Source of the DNA: Homalodisca vitripennis
Taxonomy: Eukaryota; Arthropoda; Insecta; Hemiptera; Cicadellidae
Direction: 5' to 3'
Length of the DNA: 64,000 nucleotides
NCBI RefSeq assembly: GCF_021130785.1
Contig: NC_060214.1
Coordinates: 49,165,001 to 49,229,000 of the forward strand
Below, piece after piece: positions 37,785-47,747 of this stretch (position 1 is its first letter; every line of letters starts with the position of its first letter). The position numbers were made by a program, and so were the translations under genes. The notes under the pieces were generated by a model that saw only the letters and a list, made by a program, of their open reading frames with translations, was not told the origin of the DNA and did no database searches.

Positions 37785-38138
37785 TTAAAATTTCAAGTTC
37801 TCTTCGATTCCCATTCCTAGTTTTCTCTTCAAAAACATTGCTCCAGCTGTTGGAAGCGCAACAAATCTTTCACCTAAACTAGCATCTTTTGATAAAAATC
37901 TATCCATTGCCTTATCTTGCAAAACTTTATCTGCGATATGTCTGGAATTTGTGTCTCTATGTTTTGCATAAAAAATATCGTGTTCCATAGCAGCTTGATC
38001 TAATTTATTTATACCAGGATCTCCTCTTTTTAGTCTTTTTTCGAGTTTTGTGCCAGGCCCCAGATACTGATAAGTTGGTACGTGTAATTCAAAAGGTAAA
38101 TTGTTGATAAAATCATTCAAAAAGTCCACTACCCTCAA
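37785..38138 (-). pseudogene. Phospholipase A2-like (parvovirus-VP1u-type) protein, lacking an ATG
   Basis: The 117-codon frame has the PLA2 Ca-binding loop YLGPGT (25-30), then KRGDPGINKLDQAAMEHD with the catalytic His53-Asp54 pair, and an Asp70 that could complete the network. This matches the PLA2 domain carried by parvovirus VP1 and by Maverick/adintovirus virion proteins, where it helps breach the endosomal membrane. The frame opens with TTG, not ATG. It overlaps the end of the upstream gene, whose last residues are IEGSGLF, so the domain was probably joined to that gene by a frame now shifted near 38115-38130. The C-terminus is short and basic. Confidence 0.8.
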
Positions 38139-39096
38139 TCATAGATGAACTTATTGCCGGCAAAACTCGTTTTAAATATTTAATTCCATCAGGTTTTTCA
38201 ATCATTTCATCAAGTTTGTTCGAAATAAAATCTCTAATCGCTTTCTTTTCGTTCAAAAAATTGTTGTTTCCAGCCTTTTCTTGAGCATAGATATAATTTA
38301 ATAATTCCATCGAGTTTTGTCAAATCGTCGTTATATCTGTATTCAATCTTATTATCATTGTATTTTCTCACACCTGATCCTTCGATTCGTTTTTCCCAAA
38401 TTGGTTTAATCAAATTGAGATATTTTTTACCTTTACTTGACTTTGGTTTCTTAGTTGATGGATCATTATTTTTGTAAATTGAATCAGATTTCCATAAAAT
38501 TTCTGTATACTTTTTCAAGTCTTCTTCAGAATATAAACCGTCTTTTGGAACATCAGTGCCTGTTAATAATCTCCATAAACCTTGAGTTCCTTCATATGTT
38601 TTTTCATTAATAATGATATCATTATGCTCAAAATTCACGGGCAAATTTCCAATCATAAAACTTTTCTTTTTTTCTGTCCCAATACAAACCAAATTTATCA
38701 TCCTTTGCTCTAGGAAGAAATTTTTTACCAATTTCACCAATTATTATATCCGTTGTTCCAGGACTTATTGGTTCAAACTATGGTAGAGTCTTCAATGATT
38801 CGAGGTCTAAATGGTGTTGAAGATGGTAATTTTGGCAATTCAAACTCAGATTCTGGTATCGAAATATCGGCAAATTGTCGTACAACTGGAACCAAATTCA
38901 TCAAATTTTGATTATCGCTTAAAACGTTTTCAATTTTACCTTCGACATTTTTAATTGCAGAAGTTACAGGTTGATTAATTTTTTGAATAAGTTCTTGTTC
39001 TTCTTCATCCATTCGAATCTGTTCTTTAAATTCTTTGATTAATTTCTTTTCTATTTGATCAAGTTTTTTTGCTTCTTCTGAAGTTACGTTCGCCAT
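38113..39096 (-). pseudogene. Maverick conserved protein (DUF8207-like) with putative processing sites, frameshifted
   Basis: Three frames follow one another. 39096-38773 starts at CTAAATAAATGGCG and is an acidic/helical N-terminus. 38740-38234 contains the conserved core GTQGLWRLLTGTDVP, YSEEDLKKYTEILW and KPKSSKGKKYLNLIKPIW. The last piece, 38310-38113, contains YIYAQEKAGNNNFLNEK. The 'GTxGLWxL(L/I)T' block is one I associate with the DUF8207 family found in insect Mavericks; that name is from memory. Two IEGSG motifs lie in it, one after the core (RIEGSGVRKY) and one just before the PLA2 domain. Breaks are near 38750 and 38300. It is probably a virion precursor processed by the protease. 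Confidence 0.65.
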
Positions 39097-39111
39097 TTAT
39101 TTAGGAAAATT

Positions 39112-39330
39112 TTGAAACGTAAACGTGGAACGTGGAAACGTGAAACACGAAAACGTGAAAACGAGAACACGGAACGTAAAACGTGAACGTGGAACGTGGA
39201 AAACGTGAACACGAAACGAGAACACGAAACGTGGAACGTAAAACGTGAACGTGAAACGTAAAACGTGAACGTGAACGTGGAACGTAAAAACGAGAACACG
39301 AAACGTAAACGTGAACGTAAAAAACATGAA
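39112..39330. repeat. ACGT-rich degenerate repeat array
   Basis: About 215 bp built from variants of AACGTGAACGTGGAACGTA, with an ACGT tetramer every 6-10 bp. CpG is strongly enriched against the AT-rich surroundings. The minus-strand open frames across it encode only F/T/R/V-type low complexity and are shadows. It occupies the gap between the DUF8207-like gene and the ATPase gene. ACGT is self-complementary, so protein-binding or structural roles are conceivable. Confidence 0.85.
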
Positions 39331-39375
39331 AACAACTAGATTATCACACGTTTATATTGGAAAATTTATTCAAAA

Positions 39376-40010
39376 TTATTTACCACTTTTAGGCTTCAAA
39401 GTTAGATTAATAGTTAAAAATCCGTAGTCTTCCTTCCAAATTTTATCACATAACTCAATAAAGTGGTTAAAACTCATATCAGATCCCACATAATTGTTAT
39501 AAATCTTTCTCGAATAGTGATCATCTTGCTTAAAAATACACAACATATTCAGGTTATTTCTTATAACTTGTTTATCAACCTTTGAAAAGCATTGGGAAAG
39601 ATAGATACAAGATATGTTTTTGTGACGAGACATTACGAAATATTCCTTAATAACGTCCTGATTTTCCAAAATACAATCATCAAAAACGATTAACGAATTG
39701 GGTTTACATTCGCTTAACGGAACTATGTCCTCAGAAGCATTATAAAAATGTGATATTTTTTTGTTTAAGTTTTTCTCAATATTTTCAAATCTTTCTTGTA
39801 ATTTTTTTATAGGCGTCTTGTTCTAAAGATTTACTAAAAACATACAAATTGGAATAAGGAATCAACCTATTGTAGATAAAATTCAATAGTAAAGTTGTTT
39901 TTTCCACATCCACTTGAACCAACAATTAACAATCTGATTGGTTGATCTTTCTTATTTTCTTCAAACGTTTGAAGTTTTATCTGATCTTTTTGCTTTAAAA
40001 ATTTCTCCAT
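39376..40010 (-). pseudogene. FtsK/A32-type genome-packaging ATPase, frameshifted
   Basis: The gene starts at the ATG at 40010 in TTCTATTTAAATGGAG. The N-terminal frame reaches the P-loop GSSGCGK and then shifts inside a run of six A, so the motif's final Thr residues fall in another frame. The Walker B strand LIVFDDC lies at about 39670-39700. The downstream frame carries NISCIYLSQCFSKVDKQ, the conserved Ser/Gln sensor region of Maverick ATPases, and NLNMLCIF. A second shift lies near 39810 in a run of seven A. It would pump the genome into capsids. It faces the minor capsid gene, with 40 bp between the divergent starts. Confidence 0.85.
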
Positions 40011-40050
40011 TTAAATAGAAGATTTTCATCTTGAAGCAACGCTTGCGAAA

Positions 40051-40793
40051 ATGAAGCTGTTCAAGTTGACTTCAGAAAGCTCTAAATTAGTTTTAAACTT
40101 GGAACATCCTATACACTTAGAGGAAGAATCAAATTATTTTATCGGTTTAAGCGGTTTTTATTCTGACAATTTTGTAATAAATATTAGTGAAAGTTCTCCT
40201 TATTGTATAGGATTTAGTGAGAAGAACGTAACAAAATATTATGGTTTAAACAAAGGATATTATACTTTCGATCAAATAAAAAATTCCCTTAAAAAATTAT
40301 CTTAAAAACATTCAAACAATCAGATAAATCTTTAAAACTTTGACGAAAACAAGTTTGAAATGCAAAAAAATTATCTCTCTAATAAAATTCAAATAAAATC
40401 ACCAGTAAGAATAATGTTTTCAGCAATTATTGTAGATTTGTTAGGGTTTGTTCAAGAAACTATTGAGCCAAATCAGGTATATTTAGGAAATAAAACGCCA
40501 AAATTTAGACCGTTCGATGTAATTGAAGTGCACTGCAATCTCGTTGAACCTAGTTTTGAAAATCATACCGAACATTTACACAAAGAATCTGAAATTTTGT
40601 ACACTTTTTTCCCAAATGTTGCTTATGGATCAAAAAATCAGTGAAAAACCGAATGAAATCGATTATATTCCAATTAGAAAAAAATATGAAAAGAATTCAA
40701 AAAATCGTTCTTCTGACTATTCAAGACTCTGAGGGAAATTTACTAAATAATGAGAGTAAAACAACAATATATTTAAGATTGAAAAAGGAATAA
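40051..40793 (+). pseudogene. Minor capsid (penton-like) protein, multiply frameshifted
   Basis: Pieces in order: 40051-40305 (beta-rich, LNLEHPIHLEEESNYFIGLS); a broken linker to 40359; 40360-40644, with the diagnostic FRPFDVIEVHCNLVEPSFEN and ILYTFFPNV; a shifted stretch to about 40685; and 40686-40793, a C-terminal strand pair (IVLLTIQDSEGNLLNNESK). The 'DVIEVHCN' and 'FFP.V..G' blocks are hallmarks of the protein I take to be the Maverick penton-type minor capsid protein. There are at least four frame changes, two in A-runs. It is transcribed divergently from the ATPase and is followed by BRO-derived sequence. Confidence 0.7.
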
Positions 40794-40814
40794 AAATGAG
40801 TTGATGATGATGAC

Positions 40815-40925
40815 AAAATTCAATATTTTTACTTAAAAAACAAGAGTCTATGCCATAGACCCTTTCAAAATCTTCATCCTGACACTGTTTTTATCAATGA
40901 ATCTGGCCTTCATTCTCAAAATAAA
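40815..40925 (+). pseudogene. Remnant of a second BRO N-terminal domain
   Basis: 40872-40919 encodes LHPDTVFINESGLHSQ, closely matching LHPDTIFINEPGIYSL of the adjacent BRO gene at 41193-41240. Weaker similarity extends upstream. It is a truncated duplicate in the same orientation, without a start codon. Confidence 0.75.
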
Positions 40926-40956
40926 AAATTACTAGTTAAATTTCTTTTCTATCTAA

Positions 40957-41772
40957 ATGGAGTCAGTTGTAGACCTACTCAATAATCAACTTAGATTTAA
41001 AAGCAAACATATCTTTACAATTGTTGACGAAAATAATGAATTTTGGTTTAAGGCTAAAGATGTTGCAGAAATATTGGAATTTAAAAATACGAGACAAGCT
41101 ATCATAGATCATGTTAAAGAAAAATACAAAAAAAGCTTTGAAAACATAGATTCTGACAAGGGTATCGAATCGCGACTCTTACAAAAATTACATCCAGACA
41201 CTATTTTCATCAATGAACCAGGCATATATTCTTTAATACTGAAAATCTAAAATGAAGATTGCAGAAACGTTTCAAAATTGGGTTTTAGAAGAAGTTTTAC
41301 CGAGTATTAGAAAATATGGCGAGTACAAACTTGAAAACGAAAATAAGCAGTTAAAAGATGAAATAAAACAGTTACAAATTAAAGATGAAATGAAATCATT
41401 GAAAATAGAGAATCAAGAATTGCGAATGGAATTAATGAAGAGAGATATGGTATGTAAAGATTTTGATAAGAAAAAAAACACCATGTTTTTGTGTTAATTA
41501 AGAAGAATCACATGTGGGAATATCCTTATTACGTTATCAGAGCTCAGAAACGAGAAATACCAAACCGATTAAAACATCTAAAAATAAATTATCCTGAATT
41601 AGAGATTTTGTTCATTGATGACGAACCAAATTCTATCAATCTGTATAACCAAATGAAAGAATCTTTGAATATTTTATACAACGGAAATCATTTTACTACA
41701 AATATGGCAGAATCTCGACTGATTTATAGAATATCTAAATTACACGATGAAAATGTTTCTAAATTTTACTAA
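40957..41772 (+). pseudogene. bro: BRO-family DNA-binding protein (Bro-N plus C-terminal domain), frameshifted
   Basis: The gene starts at the ATG in TTCTATCTAAATGGAG. The first frame (40957-41250) is a Bro-N domain: FWFKAKDVAEILEFKNTRQA and FINEPGIYSL. A one-base shift at about 41245 moves the rest of Bro-N (FQNWVLEEVLPSIRKYGEY) to a second frame, followed by a coiled coil (41330-41450). A second shift in a run of eight A near 41472 leads to the C-terminal domain (WEYPYYVIRAQKREI...LEILFIDDEPNSINLYN) common in insect-virus BRO proteins. BRO proteins bind DNA and chromatin and are typical of baculoviruses, entomopoxviruses and iridoviruses. The stop overlaps the convergent zinc gene by 4 bp. 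Confidence 0.85.
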
Positions 41773-42095
41773 AAAACTCTCGATTTATTATATTTTGTTT
41801 GTAAATGTTTAGCATAACTAGGTAACCATCGTAGAATTTTTTTTTCATATTCACAAGGCATTTCGTTTTTATAACTTTCGCTGAAAATTTTTTTAGCACA
41901 ATCTTTGCAAAAAGCATCTTTTCTATCTTTACTATACTGCCAGTTATTAAATTCAGAAATATTTTTAATTTCTTTACAAAAGTAACACTTTTTCTCTTCT
42001 AAAGTTAATTTGTTCATTTTATCATATAATTCCTTACAATAACAGTCTTTTCTATTCTCTTCTTGACACTTTGTACATTTCTTTTGAGACTCCAT
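41769..42095 (-). CDS. Zinc-finger protein, copy 2 of a tandem pair, 108 aa
   Basis: An intact ORF starting in TTTTTCTATATAAATGGAG. Cys pairs: CTKCQEENRKDCYC (partly deleted first knuckle), CYFCKEIKNISEF...CKDC (a treble-clef-like 'CxxC..K...F.......D..C..C'), then a C-terminal CEYEKKILRWLPSYAKHLQ. This resembles zinc knuckles next to HNH-type nucleases and viral zinc proteins, but no HNH catalytic residues are visible. It is paralogous to 42129-42512 and lacks part of that copy's first knuckle. Probably a nucleic-acid-binding accessory. Confidence 0.65.
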   Translation of the reverse strand: MESQKKCTKCQEENRKDCYCKELYDKMNKLTLEEKKCYFCKEIKNISEFNNWQYSKDRKDAFCKDCAKKIFSESYKNEMPCEYEKKILRWLPSYAKHLQTKYNKSRVF

Positions 42096-42128
42096 TTATA
42101 TAGAAAAAAATATTACACGATGAAAATG

Positions 42129-42512
42129 TTAAACTCTTGAATTATGATATTTTGTTTGTAAATGTTTTTGATAATTATTTAACCATTTTATAGTTCTTCC
42201 ACATTCACATTGAGTATCTTCATAATATAATCTATGGTGATTCTTCTTTACACAATCTTTACAATATGAGTCTTTCTTATCTCTACTATAGTGATCACTA
42301 TTAAACTCTTAAATTTTTTTAGTTTCTTTACATTTAAGACATTCTTTCTCTTCCAAAGTTAATTTTTCTATTTTATCATACAGCTCTTTATGATACTTCC
42401 TATAACAATCTTTACAATTATAAATAATTCCATCTTTTCTACTCTTATCTTTATAAAATTCTTCAAAACCTTTTAATTCTTTGCACATTGAACATTTCTT
42501 TTGGGCCTCCAT
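42129..42512 (-). pseudogene. Zinc-finger protein, copy 1 of the tandem pair, nonsense-interrupted
   Basis: The gene starts in TTTTTTTCTATATAAATGGAG. It has a full first knuckle (CSMCKELKGFEEFYKDKSRKD, later CKDC), a second CLKCKETKK, and after an in-frame TAA at about 42309 the same frame continues with EFNSDHYSRDKKDSYC and CECGRTIKWLNNYQKHLQ. The stop is a substitution relative to copy 2, not a frameshift. Between the copies, 42112-42130 repeats TTACACGATGAAAATGTT from the 3' end of the BRO gene. The tandem duplication therefore carried a bit of BRO with it. Confidence 0.7.
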
Positions 42513-43535
42513 TTATATAGAAAAAAATCTTTGACTTTCTCAATTCATATTCATAAAACTTTCCGGTTATTTCTTCATTATTTAAATCTTTTATACTATA
42601 AGTTACAGGATCTGTGTTATTAATTTGATAAATCACAAAGGATTTCTCTTGACCAATTGTTCTTATATTTGTTCGAAAATGTTTGTTTTTTACTAACAAT
42701 TCTTACATGATCATTGACTTTAAATTTAGTTTTCGTGTGAATTTCAGGTGGAACATACTTGAAAACGGTCTCTAATAACTCCTTTTCTGCATCCTTATCT
42801 ACGTCTTTCGGTTTCATTTTGATTGTGCTGTGAACTGTATCGTTATAATTGTTTACGATTTTTTTGAAGAATATCGATCCATTTAAAGTTTTTATTAATC
42901 TCAAAAAGAACCTTCATTCTTTCATTTTGAGTTCTGTTATATCTCTCTACAATACTTGATTTCTCTTCGTTTTCAGTATGATAAATCTTAATGTTGTATT
43001 TCCTCAAAACTTCGTTAAATTCTTTATTTTTAAACTCTAAACCCTTATCTGTATGAAGTAGGTTAGGAGGTTTGTGATTGATCCTTATGGCATCTTTTAC
43101 TATATCTTCGAAAGCTTTTGAAATATCCTTGCCGTTTTTTCTTTTGATAGCTCTTGACCAAGCATATTTTGAGAAAGTATCAATAACATTTAACATATAC
43201 TTGAATCCATCATTTTGATCCGGATAGTTAGACATTATAACTAAATCTGCTGCCCATAAATCGTCAATTCCTAATGTTATAATTTTTCTCTTTTTAAACT
43301 TTTTTCGTACTGGTGCATGAATTTCTCGAGCTTCAATCTCTATCTCATCTTTAGTCTTCAATTCTTGCTTAACAGGTTTTGGATTTGGATTCTTTATAAA
43401 CTTACTCTTGTTTGTCTTACATTTTGAACATTTTGCAGCAATTCTATACAATCCATTTTGAGTTTGAACGATTTTTGAATCTATATTTTTCGTTTTCTTT
43501 TTACACTTGTGACAGTGAATTAAATCATCTTCCAT
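42463..43535 (-). pseudogene. Maverick integrase (rve fold) with N-terminal zinc ribbon, frameshifted near the C-terminus
   Basis: The start is at 43535 in ATGTAAATGGAAG. Residues 8-39 are a CxxC/CxxC ribbon (CHKCKKKT...CSKCKTNKSKFI) of the same type as the 47-aa gene at 35640. The catalytic core follows: D97 in LWAADLV, D163 in LLHTDKGLEF and E197 in SSIVERYNRT, a complete retroviral-type DDE set. After about 42880 the frame shifts to carry NYNDTVHSTIKMKPKDV and VNDHVRIVSKKQ. It shifts again near 42690 to a chromo/SH3-like tail (GQEKSFVIYQINN) that runs on past 42515. It would insert the element into chromosomes. The end coordinate is uncertain. Confidence 0.85.
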
Positions 43536-46500
43536 TTACATATCAAAGTTTCCAAGTTTGTTTAACTCTTCTAAAATATCTGTTTTATAGCCATACGGTA
43601 CTGTATCGATCTTATTTTCTGGGACAATTCTCTTATCATCTTTAGCGTTCAGTGCTAACTTGTTTATAGTGACGGTGTACAACTCATGTTTGTAGCTTTT
43701 GATTACTGTCATCTCCCTAAATTCTTCTTTATCTTCGAACAAACATCTCTTCAAGTTTTCGATATTTATTGTTTTATTTACAACGCTTCTCTTAATCCTT
43801 TTGCATCTTACTGGATTTTTATCTAGATATTTGTACGAGTACATCTTAGACCTTAAACCACAAAATTCTTCTAAAACTTCGCTATTTAACTCATCTTTGA
43901 ATTTCCCTATTACCTTCTTATTTTTAGTAGTGAAACATTCGTGATCTTTTGGATAATCACTTGTATCAAAGTCATCTATATTTTTCTTTAATAATTTTAA
44001 AAGGATCTCGTTTCAATTCTAGAAAATAACTGTCTGTATCCATGTAACACAGATTCAAATCTGGATCAAACTTCTTTAATTTGTTGTAATAAAACTCGTA
44101 CATTAGCAATTTTGAGAGGTCGAGAACTGAAAATCCTATGTAAATCGGTTTGTTAAATTTAACCTTTTGTTTGTACATGTGACTCGCTATACAGTTGTCG
44201 TCAAAGATGTTAAAGCATTTGAAATTTGTTTTCTTAGCTTGTTTCATTGAAAATTCTTCGTTTCCTAGCTTAATATCACATCTGTTTCTCACATTTTCCA
44301 TAGATTTTCCAAAAACTGAGTTGTTCATCAGCTTTATAAAAGTCCTTTTCAAAGTCGCTTGTAGCTTTGGTTCTCATGTTTGTGTTAAAATCAATGTATT
44401 CTTTCATAAAAGGCTTCTGATCGAATGCAATAACTCTATTCACATGTTTCAAAATCATACCTTGTTCCAAATAGAACTTCAAATTTCTCGAATGAACAAC
44501 GTATTCAGTTTTATCCAGTAGAGTTGTGCAAAGTTTGTTTTTAAAATGTTCTGGAGCAAGAGGTAAATCCTTGTGATGTTCGTGTAAATTCGTTGGATAT
44601 CCAAGATCAACTTCGAGAATATAGCCATAATCTTCGTCGCCAGTGAGTTCCAAAATTGTTTCTTTCCATTCTTCAGTTGTGTAAGTTTTTGGATCCATCC
44701 ACTTGATATCACTAAACGGCAGTTTTTGCATTAGGCCATACCCATAAAGGTTATTAGCATCAACGTATAACAAATAGTTTTCGGGCTTTGTCTTATCGAA
44801 ATCTTTCAAATATTTGTTATTTGCTTTCACATATCGTTTTAATACACTGAGAAATGCCCCGCGAATGCCTTTTTCAATCATCAAATACATATTATAATCG
44901 TTAATTAGCTGAAGCTCAATTTTCGTTAATTTTAACATTGCGTCCCATGCGAGACTGGGAGCTGTTAGATAGTGTGCCGGATCGAGTTTATAGCAATTAA
45001 GGCAAATGTTTCTGAAATTTTCGAATATATCAGCGAGCAATAGTACATCTTGGATATTGTACAAATCAGAGTAATTTCCCAGATTTTTCTCTTTTAATTT
45101 GTTCCAAACATTTAAGTAGTGTTGATAATCTTTCTCAGATATGCTCTCATCTGTCAAGAGTGAATAGAAATCTTGAATTTTCAGCTCTTCTTTGTAATCA
45201 AGTTTTTCAATACTATCGATAAATTCATAGGGAAATATTCCTTTTCCTGACAATATTTTAAAAATCTCTTCTTTGTCATTTGGCTGTCTTTCTATAATTT
45301 CATTCAATATTCTTCCATCCTGTATAAATAAAATGATTTGTATGTTTGAAGTCTTCTTTCTTTAAATTTTTCGCTAATTTTTCGATAGATGACGCCATGA
45401 ATCTAAACGTGTCTACGAAAGAGAATTTTATGAACTTTCTAGGTTTGTCACCATCAAATTCATACCCGTATCCAGAATTTACAGAGTAATTTATATATCG
45501 TTCATCGGTGTTTGCAATCAAATCAACATTACCGTATTGTTTTGCCAATTCTTTTATGTACAAATGCGTATCGTAATTAGACATATTGTGACAGAAAACG
45601 GGAATATTCTGAGGAAATTTCAAATTCAGATTACAAATTCTATGAGCTGCACCTCGAAATTTTCCAGTCAAATGACAGTGATCTCTGCATTTTTTGAATG
45701 CATCATAAGCAGAACTCCAATTATCTGGTAAAAACCCTAAAGTTTTTTCAGTGTCTTGATACGATTATTTCTTCACAAATGTGGCCAAAGATTTGAATTT
45801 TGATACGAAATTTCTTCTTCTTCTGTCAATTTCATAGGTTTCATGTTCTTTGAATTATATTTTTTAGCTATGTACTTCGATAATTTATTGAGTTCTTCAA
45901 AACAATTTTGCAGGAACGTTCGGCAACTCTTCTTCATTTTTTGCTCGATAACATATCGGCTTGTACATACGATTGGTCACATTAGACACTAAATATAGAG
46001 TAAAACCATAAGGAATATGCTTCTGAATCTTGGTTGTAGTCGATTTTTGCGGATTGTTTTTTGCATGTGGGAATCTTCTCTAATATGCTTTCAAAATCCA
46101 TATAAATAACGTACGGATGGCTAAATTTCTTTTGGTAATTGGTAAAAATTTTAGTTGTTTGACCCGGAAACGGCATAATTGGCTTGCAAACTTCATGTTG
46201 CTTACAAATTTCTAAATGATCTGATAAAGCACTATATTTGTAGAAATGGCTTAAACATCTTCGACACAAGAACGTCTTGTGAGCATTTTTTGATATCTGT
46301 GAACTCGCTAATCTACTTAAATCTGTTATCAAAAACATAATGGGATTTATCATCTTGTTTAACATACAATAAATCAACTTCTAACTTGGCGTCATAAACT
46401 TCTGAAATTTGCAACGGTACTATGTGTAGTTTTTCATCAAAAGTATAGACATTTACAGAACATTTTCGGATACTTGTACTTTGCTTTGCTGCTTCGTTTT

Positions 46501-47486
46501 TCAAATAATTGTATATCTTTTAAAGACATAGGATAGTCGAATCCAGAAAATATCTCATCGTTCACGAATTTTTCGTATTGTTTTGCTCTGTCAACATGAG
46601 TCTCGGGTTTTTCAATAGCACATCTTATTGAGTAAATAAAGCAAAAATCATCTCTATTTTTTATATTTATACAAGCTTTTTTATCTTTGATATTCTTTGG
46701 TAAATCGATGTATGATCCTGCATTCATCATTTCGTGTTTGTTAAGGCTCAAAACTAGTTGTTTACAACTTTTAAATGTCCATCCGGAACCTTTATTTGGA
46801 TTATTCGTTTGTTCTCGATGTGTTAATTTATTAAATTGCTTAGTAATAAAGTCGTTTACGTCAAAGATTTCGTCTGCTTTGATAGTTAAAATACATTAGA
46901 CATGTTTGCGGTTCACCATTCACTAAAGTTCGTTCGTATTCACATTCCAAAGAGAGATAGCCCTTCATATTTTTAACATTTTCTTGAAATTTCTCGATTA
47001 AACTTTTAATTTCTGACCGCATAATTGAAAGATATTTGTAAATTGACATGGAATTGTCGTTCAAGTTTGTTAAAATGTATTGCTTGAAAAGACCGTGTAT
47101 TGAGGATAAAAACTTCTACATCAATGATATTTTCGGATTTTACTTTAAGAGTTTTATCAATTTCTTCGATCATTTCAGACTTAGTTTTATCGTTTGTTTC
47201 TAAGGACAATTTTTCAGCGATTGATTGAATTTTTTCATCATTAAATAGATTGAGATCTTTTTTATCTTCCTTAAAGCTTTTCTTTAATTCACGCAATTTT
47301 TCTATATTGTACATCTTTTCGTGACCATCGATTTGATTCTCTTTAGCCCAAGTCCTCAAATAATTTAGTTCTTTATTATAAATTTCTTTGTTTCTTCAAA
47401 TGATTTTTCGAATTGTAATGACGAGTATAGTGATGTTCAAAAATGTCTTTTTTGCAGTATGGGCACTCTATCTTTTTCCGCTCCAT
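43536..47486 (-). pseudogene. Protein-primed family B DNA polymerase, multiply frameshifted
   Basis: The gene starts in CTCTTTAAATATGGAG with a C2H2-like finger (CPYCKKDIFEHHYTRHY). Fragments then follow in several frames: a helical N-terminal region (47359-46437); CRRCLSHFYKYSALSDH (finger); exonuclease I VIYMDFESI and exonuclease II FCHNMSNYDTHLY; motif A LLYVDANNLYGYG; motif B LMNNSVFGKSMENV; motif C CYMDTDSYF. The C-terminal block (CKRIKRSVV, VIKSYKHELY) ends with TAA directly abutting the integrase ATG. DxxNLYG and the overall length of about 1,300 codons fit Maverick PolB. At least seven breaks are visible, including one of +1 A just before motif B; 45672-45981 has no long frame but still shows polymerase sequence. 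It would replicate the element from protein-primed ends. Confidence 0.9.
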
Positions 47487-47696
47487 ATTTAAAGAGCAAA
47501 AATTTGTAAACTAAAATTTTGAGAAGTGGTGATTTTTTGTGACAACTTGACACAAATCAGCACAATTTCTGGTCAAATGTTTTCAGATTGTTCTATTTAA
47601 AGAGCAAAAATTTGTAAAATTAAATTTTGAGAAGTAGTGATTTTTGACACAAATCAGCACAATTTCTGGTCAAATGTTTTCAGATTGTTCTATTTG
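47487..47696. repeat. Two-copy direct repeat upstream of the polymerase gene
   Basis: A unit of about 100-110 bp occurs twice, at 47487-47594 and 47595-47693. Shared words are GAGCAAAAATTTGTAAA, TTTTGAGAAGT, TTGACACAAATCAGCAC and GGTCAAATGTTTTCAGATTG. The first copy has an extra 10 bp (GTGACAACTT). The unit includes the polymerase start motif, so the duplication copied the promoter. Confidence 0.85.
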
Positions 47697-47744
47697 TTAT
47701 AGAAAAATCTTTTAACTAAATTTAGTTAAAAGATTTTTCTATAA
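47697..47744. promoter_or_regulatory. 48-bp perfect palindrome, possible bidirectional promoter or origin
   Basis: 24-bp arms with no loop, reading TTATAGAAAAATCTTTTAAC from either side. The right arm ends TTTTTCTATAA, four bases before ATG 47748, matching the element's start motif. The left arm presents the same sequence on the other strand toward the polymerase. It lies just inside the right terminal repeat. Confidence 0.9.
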
Positions 47745-47747
47745 TAA

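Noticed and set aside
39084..39335. Two minus-strand ORFs of 83 and 76 aa
   Set aside because: Both are translations of the ACGT-rich array, low complexity in F, T, R and V, in two frames at once.
42309..42512. HNH endonuclease reading of the zinc-finger gene
   Set aside because: The zinc knuckle resembles those near HNH domains, but no His-Asn-His catalytic pattern is visible in either copy.
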